Positions 1 to 9,312 are shown, numbered from the stretch's first letter. The stretch is 64,000 nt of DNA from Ga0077555 sp033764055 (GCA_033764055.1 JANRJI010000037.1:1-64000); one strand, 5' to 3'. The notes: generated from the letters alone by a model not told the origin. A program made the numbers and translations.

Positions 1-867
1 ACGCGGATCGTGCACGACGGCAAGGTCGTGCTGAAGGAGCGCATCGTGGTCGGCAAGCCGAACACGCCCACCCCGGTGTTCTCGGCACCAATGAGGTTCG
101 TCATCTTCCAGCCGTCCTGGGGCGTGCCCGAAGGCATCAAGACCAACGAGCTCGCGCCGATGCTGCGCCGCGCCCAGGCAAACTCCTCGGGCTGGCTGTT
201 CGGCGACAACGGCGGCGCCTCGCGCGCACTCGCCCGCCACGAGCTGCGCGTCTATCGCGGCGGCCGGGAGGTCAACCCCGACAGCATCAACTGGTCGTCG
301 GTCGACGTCCGCCAATTCAGCTTCACCCAGCCGCCGAGCGCCAAGAATGTCCTCGGCGTCGTCAAGTTCCGTTTCCCGAACAAATTCGACGTCTACATGC
401 ACGACACGAGCGAGCGTCACCTCTTCTCCCGCTCGCCACGTACCTTCAGCCACGGCTGCATGCGGGTCGAGAACCCGCTGCGCTTCGCCGAGACCATCCT
501 GGCCTACGACAAGGGTTGGGGCCGCGAGAGGATCCAGGCCCTCGCCGCCAAAGGTGGCACAACCGACGTGACCCTCGAGAAGAACGTGCCGGTCCACATC
601 GTCTACTTCACGGCCACCGTCGACGAGGCCGGCAAGCTGGCGACGCACAGCGACGTCTACGGGATGGACAGCAGGGTGGCGACCGCTCTCGCTGGCCGGC
701 AAGTCGCCGTCGCCAGCGCGTCGCCGACCAACGACAGCGAGCCTGGCTCGGCGCAGGCCAAGGGCGAGAAGGGCAACAGGAAGTCCGCTCGCACGACGCA
801 GTCGGCCGCCAAGTCCGGCAGCAGTGGCGGTACGTTCGATCCGTTCTCGTCTCTGTCGGCGAATTGA
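1..867 (+). CDS. L,D-transpeptidase, YcbB-like (5' end cut by window edge)
   Basis: Periplasmic YkuD-fold enzyme that makes 3-3 cross-links in peptidoglycan. The reading frame is open from base 1, so the N-terminus lies outside the window. The visible part begins in the conserved strand VVGKPNTPTPVF and continues to the catalytic signature SHGCMRVEN, with the nucleophile Cys codon at 457-459. This order (VGK..TPTPVF, then VIFQPSWGVP, then the HGC motif) is that of the large YcbB/LdtD type rather than the short ErfK type. The C-terminal tail, about 70 residues rich in Ala, Ser, Gly and Lys, looks disordered. It is followed 142 bases later by a D,D-carboxypeptidase on the same strand; such enzymes generate the tetrapeptide donors that L,D-transpeptidases use. 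Confidence in the family is high; the subfamily is inferred. Confidence 0.9.
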   Translation, partial: TRIVHDGKVVLKERIVVGKPNTPTPVFSAPMRFVIFQPSWGVPEGIKTNELAPMLRRAQANSSGWLFGDNGGASRALARHELRVYRGGREVNPDSINWSSVDVRQFSFTQPPSAKNVLGVVKFRFPNKFDVYMHDTSERHLFSRSPRTFSHGCMRVENPLRFAETILAYDKGWGRERIQALAAKGGTTDVTLEKNVPVHIVYFTATVDEAGKLATHSDVYGMDSRVATALAGRQVAVASASPTNDSEPGSAQAKGEKGNRKSARTTQSAAKSGSSGGTFDPFSSLSAN

Positions 868-1008
868 CGCGAGGGGCGGCTGCCGTCTGAGGTGCATGTC
901 GGCAACGCTCGTCGACGGCGCAGTTGGCTGTCGGACACCAGCAGCTTGTCCCCGGCGGCCGATCGGGAAATAGTGCCGGCGCGTTCGGGCTTTGGGGGGT
1001 TCTGACAG

Positions 1009-2172
1009 ATGCGACCCGGAATTGGCGGGCATCTTGCGGCCGTTGCGACGCTGGCCCTGTGCCTGATGCGAGTGGCGCCAAGCGGCGCCGAGGCCAACCC
1101 GGTCATTCTGTTCGAGCCGGCGACCGGTCAGGTGCTCTACGCCGAGGACCCCGATCGCCTTTGGCATCCCGCCTCCGTGACCAAGATGATGACGGCCTAC
1201 TTGACGTTCGAGGCCGTCAGATCGGGCAAGATCGCCTGGGACGCGGAGGTGCCGATCTCTGAGTATGCCCGCAGCCAGCCGGCGACCCGGATCGGTCTCC
1301 GGGGAGGCATCAAGATCAACGTCGAGCAGGCGGTCCGCGGCCTCATCCTGCGCTCCGCCAACGATTTCGCCACGGCCATCGCCGAGCGCATCGGTGGAAC
1401 CGAGGGGACGTTCGTGCAGCAGATGAACGAGACAGCGGCCCGTCTCGGCATGTCACGCACGCGCTTCAAGAACCCACACGGCCTTCCGGACCCGGAGCAG
1501 GTCACCACGGCCCGTGACATGGCGATACTCACGGCTGCCCTTCTCAAGGATTTCCCCGACCGTGCCGAGGTGTTCTCGACGCCCACGGTGCAGATTCACA
1601 AAGGCACCTTTCACAGCCAGAACGATCTACTGCGCACGCTCGAGGGCGGCGACGGCATGAAGACCGGCTTCACGTGTGCATCGGGCTACAACGTCGTCGC
1701 CAGCGCCACCCGCAAGGATCGCCGGCTGGTTGCCGTCGTGCTCGGCGCCGCCAACCGCACCACCCGGTCGGAGCGGGCGGCCCAGCTGATCGAGGCCGGC
1801 TTCGCCCATCTCGAAGGCAAGAGCGATCCGCAACCGGCAGGCGGCGCTGCCGGCAACGGCCTGCCCGTACCGCTGCAGCCTGTCGCTCTGAAGGATCTCC
1901 CCGTGTCGCCTGCGGACCCGGCCTCGGCCTACGACATGTCGCGGGAGACAAGGACACGCAAGTGCGGCAACTCCGAGCGCATCGTGCGCCGCGCGCCCAA
2001 GGCACTCGTCAAGGCACCGGCCGGGGACGGTGGGCGGACGGCGCAGCAAATCGTCACCGGCTCGGTCGCCCCGCCGCGACGCAAGCCGGTGGCCAAGTCG
2101 GCTGAGCCGACCTCCCGCGCCCCCGTCATCGCCCGCACGCCCGTCAAAGAGGAGCAAGGCGACGGCCACTGA
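1009..2172 (+). CDS. D-alanyl-D-alanine carboxypeptidase, DacF/PBP5 type
   Basis: Serine peptidase of family S11 that trims the terminal D-Ala of peptidoglycan pentapeptides in the periplasm. All three active-site motifs are present in order: SxxK as S56-V-T-K59, SxN as S116-A-N118, and KTG as K218-T-G220. An N-terminal hydrophobic stretch (residues 8-25) ending near GAEA is a signal peptide. After the catalytic domain (to about residue 270) there is no PBP5 C-terminal beta domain or clear membrane-anchoring helix. Instead there is about 110 residues of Pro/Ala/Arg-rich sequence, so membrane attachment is uncertain. The ATG at 1009 is the first start that keeps the whole signal peptide. It follows the L,D-transpeptidase and is probably functionally linked to it. 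Confidence 0.93.
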   Translation: MRPGIGGHLAAVATLALCLMRVAPSGAEANPVILFEPATGQVLYAEDPDRLWHPASVTKMMTAYLTFEAVRSGKIAWDAEVPISEYARSQPATRIGLRGGIKINVEQAVRGLILRSANDFATAIAERIGGTEGTFVQQMNETAARLGMSRTRFKNPHGLPDPEQVTTARDMAILTAALLKDFPDRAEVFSTPTVQIHKGTFHSQNDLLRTLEGGDGMKTGFTCASGYNVVASATRKDRRLVAVVLGAANRTTRSERAAQLIEAGFAHLEGKSDPQPAGGAAGNGLPVPLQPVALKDLPVSPADPASAYDMSRETRTRKCGNSERIVRRAPKALVKAPAGDGGRTAQQIVTGSVAPPRRKPVAKSAEPTSRAPVIARTPVKEEQGDGH

Positions 2173-2305
2173 GCGCAATGACGAGGCAAACGTGAGGCGT
2201 GGCCATATCCACGCCAACGGCTGTGTGGATGGATCGTCGAATTGACACGCCCGAGATCGGATTTCGTCGGGCTGCCGACCGATACTCACAATTCCGATTG
2301 TCGCC

Positions 2306-4726
2306 ATGGGAGACAGTGCTGCCATGCAGGACGAGCCCTCTTCGAGGCCATCATGGTTCCCCTCCGGGCCGAGGGGCCAAGCACCCGATCCCGCATCGCC
2401 GTCCGTCGAAGGCCGGCATATCGTCGAAGCCCTGTCGATCGTCCTCGCCCCCCTCGTCGTCGGCTTCATCGCCGCCTTCGCCCTCTCGGTGCCGGAGCAG
2501 ACGCGGGAGATCTATCGCGTTTTCGCCCGCGACTACGCCTATGGCGGGCCGCAGCCGACAGACGCCGACTGGCCGGCGGTGCTGCAGTGGGCCTGGCAAC
2601 GCCTCGGCCTTGCTCCGATCGATCTCGGCTGGATCGGGGCCACCGCCGCTGGCGTTCTCAATTGGCTTCTCGCCCGCAACCTGACGCTGCTCTTCGCTCG
2701 GCCCCATCTGGCCGAGCGCAACGTCCGCGGCTTTGCCCTGCGCTGGCTGCCTCGCCTGTGCGGCGCGCTCATCCCGTTGGGCGCCGGCACCGGCCTGCTT
2801 CTTGCCGCCGGCGAGGTGCACAAGCTGCCGTTCGACGTGCTGGCGGCGCCGTCGGTCCCGCGCCAGGACGATGCCGCGACCAACCTGCGTTTCATGGGCT
2901 ATTTTTTCTACTTCTTGGCCTTCGTCCTGGTCACCTCGGCCTTTCTCCGGACACGGGGCAGTCGCCAGACCAAGTACGTGGAGGCCAATCGCTGGCTGTT
3001 CTCGACGCCGGCCGTAGTGGTCATCGTCGCGCTGACGCTGAGCCTCGTCTGCCTGTTCTCGGCGACCTGGAGCGGCGGCCTCGGCGTCGGCGTTGCCTGG
3101 ACGCTTGGCACGCCGGCACTGTTCTGTCTGTTCGCGATGATCATTGCCTACTTCACGACAGGGCTCGCGATCGTAACCCGTGTACGCGGCATCCCGATCA
3201 TTCCGATCATCGCGATCTACGTGGCGCTGCTGGCACTCGGCGATCTCAACGACAATCATACGGTGACCGTCAGTCGCTCGCCCGCGGCGTTCAGCCGACC
3301 GACGACGCGGGAGGCATTCCGAGCCTGGTACGAGAGCCGCGCCGACCGCGAGCTCTACCAGCGGACCGCGAGGCCCTACCCTGTCTTCCTGGTGACGGCG
3401 GCGGGCGGCGGCCTTTATGCCGCCGACTTCGCGGCGACGGGCCTCGCGCGCCTGCAGGACGGCTGCCCGGCCTTCGCCCAGCATACGTTCGCGATCAGCG
3501 GCGTCTCTGGCGGTAGCTTCGGCGGCGCCTTGTTCGCCGCGCTCCTCTCGGGCACGCCGCAGGTGCGGGCGGCCGACGCCGTAGATGGCGACCCGTGCCT
3601 CGCCGGACCGACGACGGCGGGCCCCTCGGTCGAATCCGAGGTCAGCGCACTCGTCCACCAGGACTACCTGGCCCCGGTCGTGGCCGCCGGCCTGTTCACC
3701 GACTTCCCCCAGCGGTTCCTGCCGTGGCCGATCGGTGCGCTGGACCGGTCGCGCGCCTTCGAGGCGACGCTCGACCGCGTCTGGCACCGCACACACCCCG
3801 CCTGCCGGGAAAAGAGTTGCATGCCCTTCTCGAGGCTTTTCCTCGATACCTGGACTCCGGGCGACCGGGCGCCCGCCCTGGTGCTCAACACGACCAACGT
3901 CGACGTCGGCTACCGTACGACCATCGCACCTTTCGTCATCGCCCGCGACATCCCCGGCGAGTACTCCGCCCTGCAGAACTTCCACGAGGCCCTGTCCGGT
4001 CGCGGCACCGGCCCCGACGGTGGCGACATCACGCTCGCCGCGGCCATCGGCCTGTCCTCCCGCTTCCCCTGGCTGATGCCGGCCGCGACGATCCGACTGC
4101 CCGATGGCAAGCCGAAGCTGAGGCTCCTCGATGGCGGCATTTTCGAGAACTCGGGTGTCGACACGCTGGCCGATATGCTGATCGACCTCGCCGGTCTCGA
4201 GATTGAGCCGTCGCAACGCAAGAGCGAGGAGGCGAAGCGCGAGCCCTGGGTCGTCTTCCACCCGATCGTGATCAGCGGCTACCAGCTCAACTCCGATTCG
4301 CGCGACACGGGGCTGCGTGGCGAGGTGCTGTCGCCCGTCTCGGCCATGCTGTCGGCCCGCGTGCAGCGAGCTGGCATGTCGTCCTACCGCCTCTTCCGCG
4401 AGCGCGGCTACCACTGCGGCAAAGCCGGCCAATCCGAAAACTGCACCCGGGGCGGCCTGCGCTTCCTGGTGCTCAACCACGAGGATTTCCGCCTGCCGCT
4501 CGGCTGGCAGCTCTCGACCTTCACCCGCGACGTCGTGCGCCACCACGTAGGGAGCGCAGAGGATTGCGACCCGATCCCGAAGATCCGCGACATGTTCGGC
4601 GCGCCGTCGTCCTATCAGCGCCAGCAGTACACGGTGCGCGAGAACACCTGCACCGCCTGCGCTGTCCGCGTGGCGCTACGCGGTGCGACTCTCGACAGCA
4701 GCAACTTCTGCAAGACCAAGAGATGA
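2306..4726 (+). CDS. Membrane-anchored patatin-like phospholipase
   Basis: 806-residue protein with two parts. Residues about 40-320 carry roughly seven hydrophobic segments, for example APLVVGFIAAFAL, GYFFYFLAFVLVTSAF and VVVIVALTLSLVCLF. Residues about 355-780 form a patatin-like acyl hydrolase. The nucleophile elbow is G399-V-S401-G-G and the second catalytic residue is in D609-G-G; a glycine-rich oxyanion segment (TAAGGGLYAA) precedes the elbow. Patatins hydrolyse acyl ester bonds of lipids. The membrane part suggests the catalytic domain sits at the membrane surface; which side it faces is unknown. Several Cys pairs occur near the C-terminus. ATG at 2306 is used; ATG at 2324 is an alternative. 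No neighbour hints at the substrate. The antisense strand also holds a long open frame, judged a GC-driven shadow. Confidence 0.85.
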   Translation: MGDSAAMQDEPSSRPSWFPSGPRGQAPDPASPSVEGRHIVEALSIVLAPLVVGFIAAFALSVPEQTREIYRVFARDYAYGGPQPTDADWPAVLQWAWQRLGLAPIDLGWIGATAAGVLNWLLARNLTLLFARPHLAERNVRGFALRWLPRLCGALIPLGAGTGLLLAAGEVHKLPFDVLAAPSVPRQDDAATNLRFMGYFFYFLAFVLVTSAFLRTRGSRQTKYVEANRWLFSTPAVVVIVALTLSLVCLFSATWSGGLGVGVAWTLGTPALFCLFAMIIAYFTTGLAIVTRVRGIPIIPIIAIYVALLALGDLNDNHTVTVSRSPAAFSRPTTREAFRAWYESRADRELYQRTARPYPVFLVTAAGGGLYAADFAATGLARLQDGCPAFAQHTFAISGVSGGSFGGALFAALLSGTPQVRAADAVDGDPCLAGPTTAGPSVESEVSALVHQDYLAPVVAAGLFTDFPQRFLPWPIGALDRSRAFEATLDRVWHRTHPACREKSCMPFSRLFLDTWTPGDRAPALVLNTTNVDVGYRTTIAPFVIARDIPGEYSALQNFHEALSGRGTGPDGGDITLAAAIGLSSRFPWLMPAATIRLPDGKPKLRLLDGGIFENSGVDTLADMLIDLAGLEIEPSQRKSEEAKREPWVVFHPIVISGYQLNSDSRDTGLRGEVLSPVSAMLSARVQRAGMSSYRLFRERGYHCGKAGQSENCTRGGLRFLVLNHEDFRLPLGWQLSTFTRDVVRHHVGSAEDCDPIPKIRDMFGAPSSYQRQQYTVRENTCTACAVRVALRGATLDSSNFCKTKR

Positions 4727-4731
4727 GGTCT

Positions 4732-4754
4732 GGGCTGCCTGGCGATGGCAGCCC
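4732..4754 (+). terminator. Hairpin after the patatin-like gene
   Basis: An 8-bp perfect inverted repeat (GGGCTGCC / GGCAGCCC) with a 7-base loop starts 6 bases after the patatin stop codon and lies between convergent genes. It has no T-tract, so it may be a transcript 3' end structure rather than a classic intrinsic terminator. Confidence 0.4.
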
Positions 4755-4837
4755 CGGCGCTCTGCGACAAGCGTCCCTCTTGGGGCTCGGAGAACGCCTT
4801 TCGCCGCGGCGAGCGCCATCGGGCGTCCGACGGCCGG

Positions 4838-6343
4838 CTATCCCGCGCGCCGTACCAGACGGGCGGCGTAGAAGCCGTCCATGCCGCTGGCGGCGGCGGG
4901 GGCCACCGCCCCGGATCCGTCCACGCCGTCCGGAGAATGATACGGTAGCGTTCGCAGATCGCCCGGCGCCACAATCCACTCGGGAGCCCCCCCAACCTCC
5001 TCGGCTTGCACCGGCATCCGGACGAAGTCTCGCCCCATTGCGCCGGCCAGAAACGCCTCCACGCCCCCCGGGCCTTCCTCCGGCTCGAGCGAGCACACGC
5101 AATAGACGAGCCGTCCGCCGGGCTTGACCAGCCGCGCCGCCTGTTCGATGAGTTGCCGCTGCAGGCTGGCGAGACGGGCGGCGTCCGTCTCGCGCTTGAG
5201 GTGCAGGATATCCGGATGCCGCCGGATGGTGCCGGTCGCCGTGCACGGCGCATCCAGCAGCACGCCGTCGAAACGGCGCCCAGGCTCCCACGTCGCAGCA
5301 TCGGCCTCCACCACTTCGACCCTTTCGCCGAGGCCGAGCCGGGCGACGTTCGCCTTGAGCCGTTCGAGCCGGGCGCCCGATGCATCGACTGCAACCACAT
5401 GCGCGCCGGCCGCAGCCAGCGCAGCCGTCTTGCCGCCAGGTGCTGCACACAGATCGGCAATCTCGCGTCCGGCGACCAGCCCGAGCAGCCGCGCCGGCAA
5501 CGCAGCGGCTGCATCCTGCACCCACCACGCACCTTCTGCGAACCCCTCGAGGTCCTCGATCCGGCCATGGTCGCCGAGCCGCACGGTGCCCGACGTCAGG
5601 ACCCGCCCGCCGAGTTTGGCGGCCCATGACGACGCCTCCGACGGGACCTTGACGGAAAGATCGAGCGGCGCCTCGGCCAGGCTCGCGATCGCGATCTCGC
5701 GCGCACGGTCCTCGCCGTAGGCAGAGCTCCACCGTTTCAGCATCCAGGCAGGCACATCGAGCTTCTCGATGGCCAGATCACGCAGAATGGCTGGCCCATC
5801 CGCGGCCACCCGCCTCAGCACAGCGTTGGCCAACTTGTCGTAGCGCCGCGCCGCGCCGTCGCGCCGGCATTGCTCGACGGCGAGATTGATCGCAGCGTGG
5901 GCGGGCGTTCCGATCAGCAGGATCTGCGCCGCCGCCGACAGCAGGATCGACTTCGCACGCGAGGCCGTCTGCGGCAATGGCCGCTCTATGAAGCGGCCGA
6001 GCACCGTATCGAGCGATCCCGCGCGGCGCAGCACCGTCGCCGCGATCAGGCGCCCGAAGCCGCGGTCGCGCGGCTCCAGCGCTGCGAGCGAGGCATCATG
6101 GCCGAGACCGTCCAGCGCATCGTCGAGCGCGCGATGCTGACCAAGAACCGCCTCGATCAGCCGGGCCGCGAGCCGGCGCGCGCCGAGACCAGCCGGCTCC
6201 GGCGGCGGCGCCTTGGCCGGGCGCTCTGGCTGCGTACGTGGTCTTCCTGCCCGCCGCTCATCCGGCCGGCCCCTGGGGCGAAGCTGCCGTTCGCCTAAAG
6301 GCCGGGTGCTCCCGCGCCCTCGGCCGGTCTTGTCACCTGTCAT
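4838..6343 (-). CDS. rsmB: 16S rRNA (cytosine-967-C5)-methyltransferase RsmB type
   Basis: SAM-dependent RNA m5C methyltransferase. From the chosen start (501 aa) there is a low-complexity Arg/Pro-rich leader to about residue 50, a NusB-like helical RNA-binding domain (about 55-190), and a Rossmann catalytic domain. Catalytic features are the SAM loop DLCAAPGGKTAAL (near 297-309), the PC motif in DAPCTATG (C near 366), and the nucleophile Cys in VYCVCSLEPEEG (near 417). The ATG at 6343 is preferred because AGGACGGG lies 5-6 bases upstream; the open frame continues 25 codons further. It lies 34 bases downstream of htpX on the same strand, so the two probably form an operon. The target base is inferred from domain order (NusB plus methylase, as in Sun/Fmu), not shown by the sequence. 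Confidence 0.9.
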   Translation of the reverse strand: MTGDKTGRGRGSTRPLGERQLRPRGRPDERRAGRPRTQPERPAKAPPPEPAGLGARRLAARLIEAVLGQHRALDDALDGLGHDASLAALEPRDRGFGRLIAATVLRRAGSLDTVLGRFIERPLPQTASRAKSILLSAAAQILLIGTPAHAAINLAVEQCRRDGAARRYDKLANAVLRRVAADGPAILRDLAIEKLDVPAWMLKRWSSAYGEDRAREIAIASLAEAPLDLSVKVPSEASSWAAKLGGRVLTSGTVRLGDHGRIEDLEGFAEGAWWVQDAAAALPARLLGLVAGREIADLCAAPGGKTAALAAAGAHVVAVDASGARLERLKANVARLGLGERVEVVEADAATWEPGRRFDGVLLDAPCTATGTIRRHPDILHLKRETDAARLASLQRQLIEQAARLVKPGGRLVYCVCSLEPEEGPGGVEAFLAGAMGRDFVRMPVQAEEVGGAPEWIVAPGDLRTLPYHSPDGVDGSGAVAPAAASGMDGFYAARLVRRAG

Positions 6344-6377
6344 GCATCCCGTCCTGCAAGCTCCAGAGAAGCGGCTG

Positions 6378-7331
6378 TCAGCCCCACGGCCCCCGTGACT
6401 TCTCCCAGGGCCCGCCACCTAGCCCCTGATCGGCGATCGCGCCACCCCTTGCGGACGGCAACAACGTACCGGCTGCCGCCATCTCCTGGGCAAGCTTCTC
6501 GAGCTCTGCGATCCGGTTCTCCGTGCTCGGGTGGGTCGAGAAGAAGTTGTCGAGCCCCCGGCCCGACAGTGGATTGACGATGAAAAGGTGCGCCGTCGCC
6601 GGCACCGACTCGGCCGCCTCGTTCGGGATGCCGCGCACCAGCTCCTGGATGCGGGCCAGCGCAGAGGCGAGCCACAGCGGGTTGCCGCAGATCACCGCCC
6701 CGAGCCGGTCGGCCTGGTATTCTCGCGACCGGCTGATCGCCATCTGCACCAGCATCGCGGCGAACGGCGCCACCACCATTGCGATCAGCGCCACCACCCA
6801 ATTCGAGCCGTTGCGCCGCTGCCCACCGAACAGAGCCGAGAATTGCAGCCACTGCGCGAGCATGGAGATGGCGCCACCGATCGTCGCCGCCACCGTCATG
6901 GTCAGCGTATCCCGGTTCCTGATGTGGGCGAGCTCGTGCGCGACGACGCCTGCCACCTCCTCCGGCGTCAGCGCATCGAGCAGCCCCGTCGAGGCACAGA
7001 CCACGGCGCTCGACGGACCACGGCCGGCAGCGAACGCATTGGGCTGCGGGTGGTGCATCAGGCAGACCCGCGGCATCGGCAGCTCGGCCCGCGCCGCGAG
7101 GTCACGCACGATCCCGTAGTAGCCCGGCGCCTCCTCGGGCCCGATCTCCTGGGCGCCGTGCAGCTTCAGGACGAGGCTGTCCGAGCGCCACAAGGCCAGC
7201 GCGTTCATGACCAGGGCGACGAGAAATGCCACGACCAGACCGTCGCGGCCACCTACGGCCGACCCCATGGCGACGAAGATCAGCGTCATCAGCGCCAGCA
7301 GGAGGGCGGTCTTGGCAAAGTTCGTCGGCAT
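6378..7331 (-). CDS. htpX: Membrane metalloprotease HtpX
   Basis: M48 zinc protease of the inner membrane that takes part in membrane-protein quality control. From ATG 7331 the product is 317 aa, close to the usual 290-310. Two N-terminal transmembrane helices (about 8-24 and 31-48) precede the zinc motif H132-E-L-A-H136; the third ligand is in REYQADRLGA. A further hydrophobic pair follows the HExxH motif (about 150-200), as in E. coli HtpX. The start at 7331 has GGAG six bases upstream; an ATG at 7337 would touch that Shine-Dalgarno. It is co-directional with rsmB and divergent from the SDHAF4 gene, with a 105-base shared promoter region containing an AT-rich patch near 7379-7390. Confidence 0.95.
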   Translation of the reverse strand: MPTNFAKTALLLALMTLIFVAMGSAVGGRDGLVVAFLVALVMNALALWRSDSLVLKLHGAQEIGPEEAPGYYGIVRDLAARAELPMPRVCLMHHPQPNAFAAGRGPSSAVVCASTGLLDALTPEEVAGVVAHELAHIRNRDTLTMTVAATIGGAISMLAQWLQFSALFGGQRRNGSNWVVALIAMVVAPFAAMLVQMAISRSREYQADRLGAVICGNPLWLASALARIQELVRGIPNEAAESVPATAHLFIVNPLSGRGLDNFFSTHPSTENRIAELEKLAQEMAAAGTLLPSARGGAIADQGLGGGPWEKSRGPWG

Positions 7332-7436
7332 GGGCATCTCCGGTGCGACAGCCGCGATCCGAGTCCGGCGCATCGTCGTTATGGTATATGGGAACGAGCG
7401 CCGCAATCCGCAGGCCGAGCCGCAGAAAGGAGCCCC

Positions 7437-7661
7437 GTGAGCCGCGAAACGACGATCGACCCGACGCCCAGGCAGGAAGCCGAGGCTTCGAGGCGGCCTT
7501 TGACTCCGGAGGCCCAGCGTGCTCTCGCCGAGGCCGAGGAGCGCCGACGCCAGCGCGCTGCCGACGCAGCAACGACTCCGAAGGAGCTTGGCGGGCGCTC
7601 CGGGCCCGACCCCGTACGCTACGGGGACTGGGAGAATGGCGGCATCGCCTCGGACTTCTGA
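7437..7661 (+). CDS. Succinate dehydrogenase assembly factor 4 family (DUF1674)
   Basis: 74-residue protein whose end reads GRSGPDPVRYGDWENGGIAS followed by DF. This is the signature of DUF1674/SDHAF4, a chaperone that binds flavinylated SdhA before complex II assembly. The rest is a charged, Ala/Arg-rich leader typical of the family. The GTG start at 7437 has AAAGGAG four bases upstream; no ATG fits. The gene stands alone, divergent from htpX, and no sdh genes are in the window. The family call rests on the C-terminal motif and is strong; the role is from family knowledge. Confidence 0.88.
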   Translation: MSRETTIDPTPRQEAEASRRPLTPEAQRALAEAEERRRQRAADAATTPKELGGRSGPDPVRYGDWENGGIASDF

Positions 7662-8015
7662 TGCGACGTGGGGCCTCGCCCCGATGCTGGACGCAGACCT
7701 TCTCGCCCGTGCCAAGCTGGGACAGCGTCCAGCCGACGCTCCACTGTGACTGTAGCAATTGGATAGACCAGCTGGCGATCGCGTATCGTGCCGGCCACTG
7801 CGGCCGACCCCGGGGGATAGGATGGCGGCTTGAGGCGACGCCTGAAGAGCCGCCGGCATCGCGATCTCCACCGATCCGGAGCGAACCGGGCCTCCCCTTA
7901 ACTCCTCGCTAACCGCATCCTGTCGTTGCAGGAGCTGCCGGCCGCTGCCCTCCGTAGCGGCATCACCATTGCAATCGGCCCCTCACATCGCGCCAGCGAC
8001 ACAGGGAGTTTTGCA
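7662..8015. other. 354-base intergenic region before the Tad/vWA gene
   Basis: No credible reading frame is seen on either strand. The only notable element is a TTAA-N7-CTAA sequence at 7898-7912, one mismatch from the CtrA pattern TTAA-N7-TTAA, 103 bases before the next start. No terminator with a T-tract is visible after the SDHAF4 gene. Confidence 0.4.
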
Positions 8016-9287
8016 ATGCCGGCCATCAGCGCCACCTCGATCACCCAAGCCGCCGACGCCGCTCGGCGCGACGAGAGCGGCTCCGTCGCCATCATCTTCG
8101 CCATCTCCTCGTTCTTCCTGATGATGGTGACGGGCCTCGCCATCGACGTCGGTCGCGTCATGCACGTCGAGCGCAGCATGGCGAGCGCCATCGACGCCGC
8201 AGCGCTGGCCGCCGCCAAGAGCATGCGCAGCGGCCTCGGCGACGCAGCCGTCGAGGAGGTTGCCCAGCGCTACTTCGACGCCAACATGGCCGGGCGCGGC
8301 GGCACCTACGGCAACATCAAGAGCTTCTCGGTCTCGGTCGATCGCGCCGCCAGCTCGGTCAGGATCGACGTCCAGAGCGACGTGCCGACGATCTTCGCCA
8401 ACATCGCCGGCATCACCAAGGTCTCGGTGCCGAAGTCGTCGAGCGCCGTGTTCGAGAACAAGAGCATCGAGGTCGGTCTGCAGCTCGACGTCACCGGCTC
8501 CATGTGCCAGCCCTGCACCAAGATCGACGCGCTGAAGGATGCGGTGGCTGGTCCCGATGGCCTGCTCGATATCCTGATGCCCGACAACGGCTCGACCAAC
8601 AACGTCCGCGTCGGCCTCGCGCCGTTCGCAGCGGGCGTCAACGCCGGCCGCTATGCCGCCGCCGCCAGCAATGGCCGCGCCGGCGCCAGCGGCTGCGTCT
8701 ACGAGCGGCGCGACCTCTCCCTGCAGAATTCGGACGTCGCTCCGACCGGCGCCGCCGCCCTGAAGGTCCGCGCTGATCTCCCTGGCGCCTCGGCTTGCCC
8801 CGGAAATGCCGAGGTCGTGGCTCTCTCCGACGACAAGAGCATGCTGCGCAACGAGGTCAACAGCTGGCGCACGGGCGGCTCGACTGCCGGCCATCTCGGC
8901 GCGGCATGGGCCTGGTACCTGGTTTCCCCGAGCTGGGCGACGGTCTGGGGTGGCACGGCGCCCGCCAACTATCGCAGCGGCACCGAGAAGTACGTGATCC
9001 TGATGACCGACGGCATCTACAATACCGTCGGCGGCGTCAGCCGCGGCGACACGGGTCCGACGGCCGCCCAGTCGAAGCGCTTCGCCGGAGACACCTGTGG
9101 CGCCATGAAGGACAAGGGCATCGTCGTCTACACCATCGGCTTCCAGGTTCCTGCCTCGGTGAAAGGCGACCTGAGGGGCTGTGCCAGCGCCGCCTCCAAA
9201 TTCTACGACGCCAACGATGCCGACACTCTCCGCGACGCCTTCCGCGCCATCGCCAGCGAGATCAACAGCCTTCGCCTCTCGAGCTGA
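8016..9287 (+). CDS. TadE/TadG-like pilus assembly protein with von Willebrand factor A domain
   Basis: 423-residue protein. An N-terminal region (DESGSVAIIFAIS then a hydrophobic run, residues about 22-45) is the Tad-type (PF13400) membrane segment found in TadE, TadF and TadG. It is followed by DVGRVMHVERSMASAIDAAA, the typical continuation. The C-terminal half is a von Willebrand A domain with a MIDAS-like D-V-T-G-S motif near residue 166 and a second conserved strand ILMTDGIYNT. Family members are exported with Flp-pilus machinery and may bind metal-dependent ligands. No tadA/B/C, cpa or prepilin genes are adjacent, so this is a detached copy; a TadD-like TPR lipoprotein lies 9 kb away. 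ATG 8016 has AGGGAG upstream; earlier in-frame starts lack a ribosome-binding site. Confidence 0.85.
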   Translation: MPAISATSITQAADAARRDESGSVAIIFAISSFFLMMVTGLAIDVGRVMHVERSMASAIDAAALAAAKSMRSGLGDAAVEEVAQRYFDANMAGRGGTYGNIKSFSVSVDRAASSVRIDVQSDVPTIFANIAGITKVSVPKSSSAVFENKSIEVGLQLDVTGSMCQPCTKIDALKDAVAGPDGLLDILMPDNGSTNNVRVGLAPFAAGVNAGRYAAAASNGRAGASGCVYERRDLSLQNSDVAPTGAAALKVRADLPGASACPGNAEVVALSDDKSMLRNEVNSWRTGGSTAGHLGAAWAWYLVSPSWATVWGGTAPANYRSGTEKYVILMTDGIYNTVGGVSRGDTGPTAAQSKRFAGDTCGAMKDKGIVVYTIGFQVPASVKGDLRGCASAASKFYDANDADTLRDAFRAIASEINSLRLSS

Positions 9288-9312
9288 TACCCCCGCTGCG
9301 GCGCAGGCCATG

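Noticed and set aside
2351..4546. 731-codon open frame antisense to the patatin-like gene
   Set aside because: Composition is Arg/Glu/Gly/His-rich without hydrophobic core or motifs; it is the expected antisense frame of a GC-rich gene.
4838..7871. Longer upstream starts for rsmB (6418) and htpX (7871)
   Set aside because: The extra residues are Arg/Ser/Pro-rich with no family match, overlap the neighbouring gene or promoter, and internal ATGs have good ribosome-binding sites.
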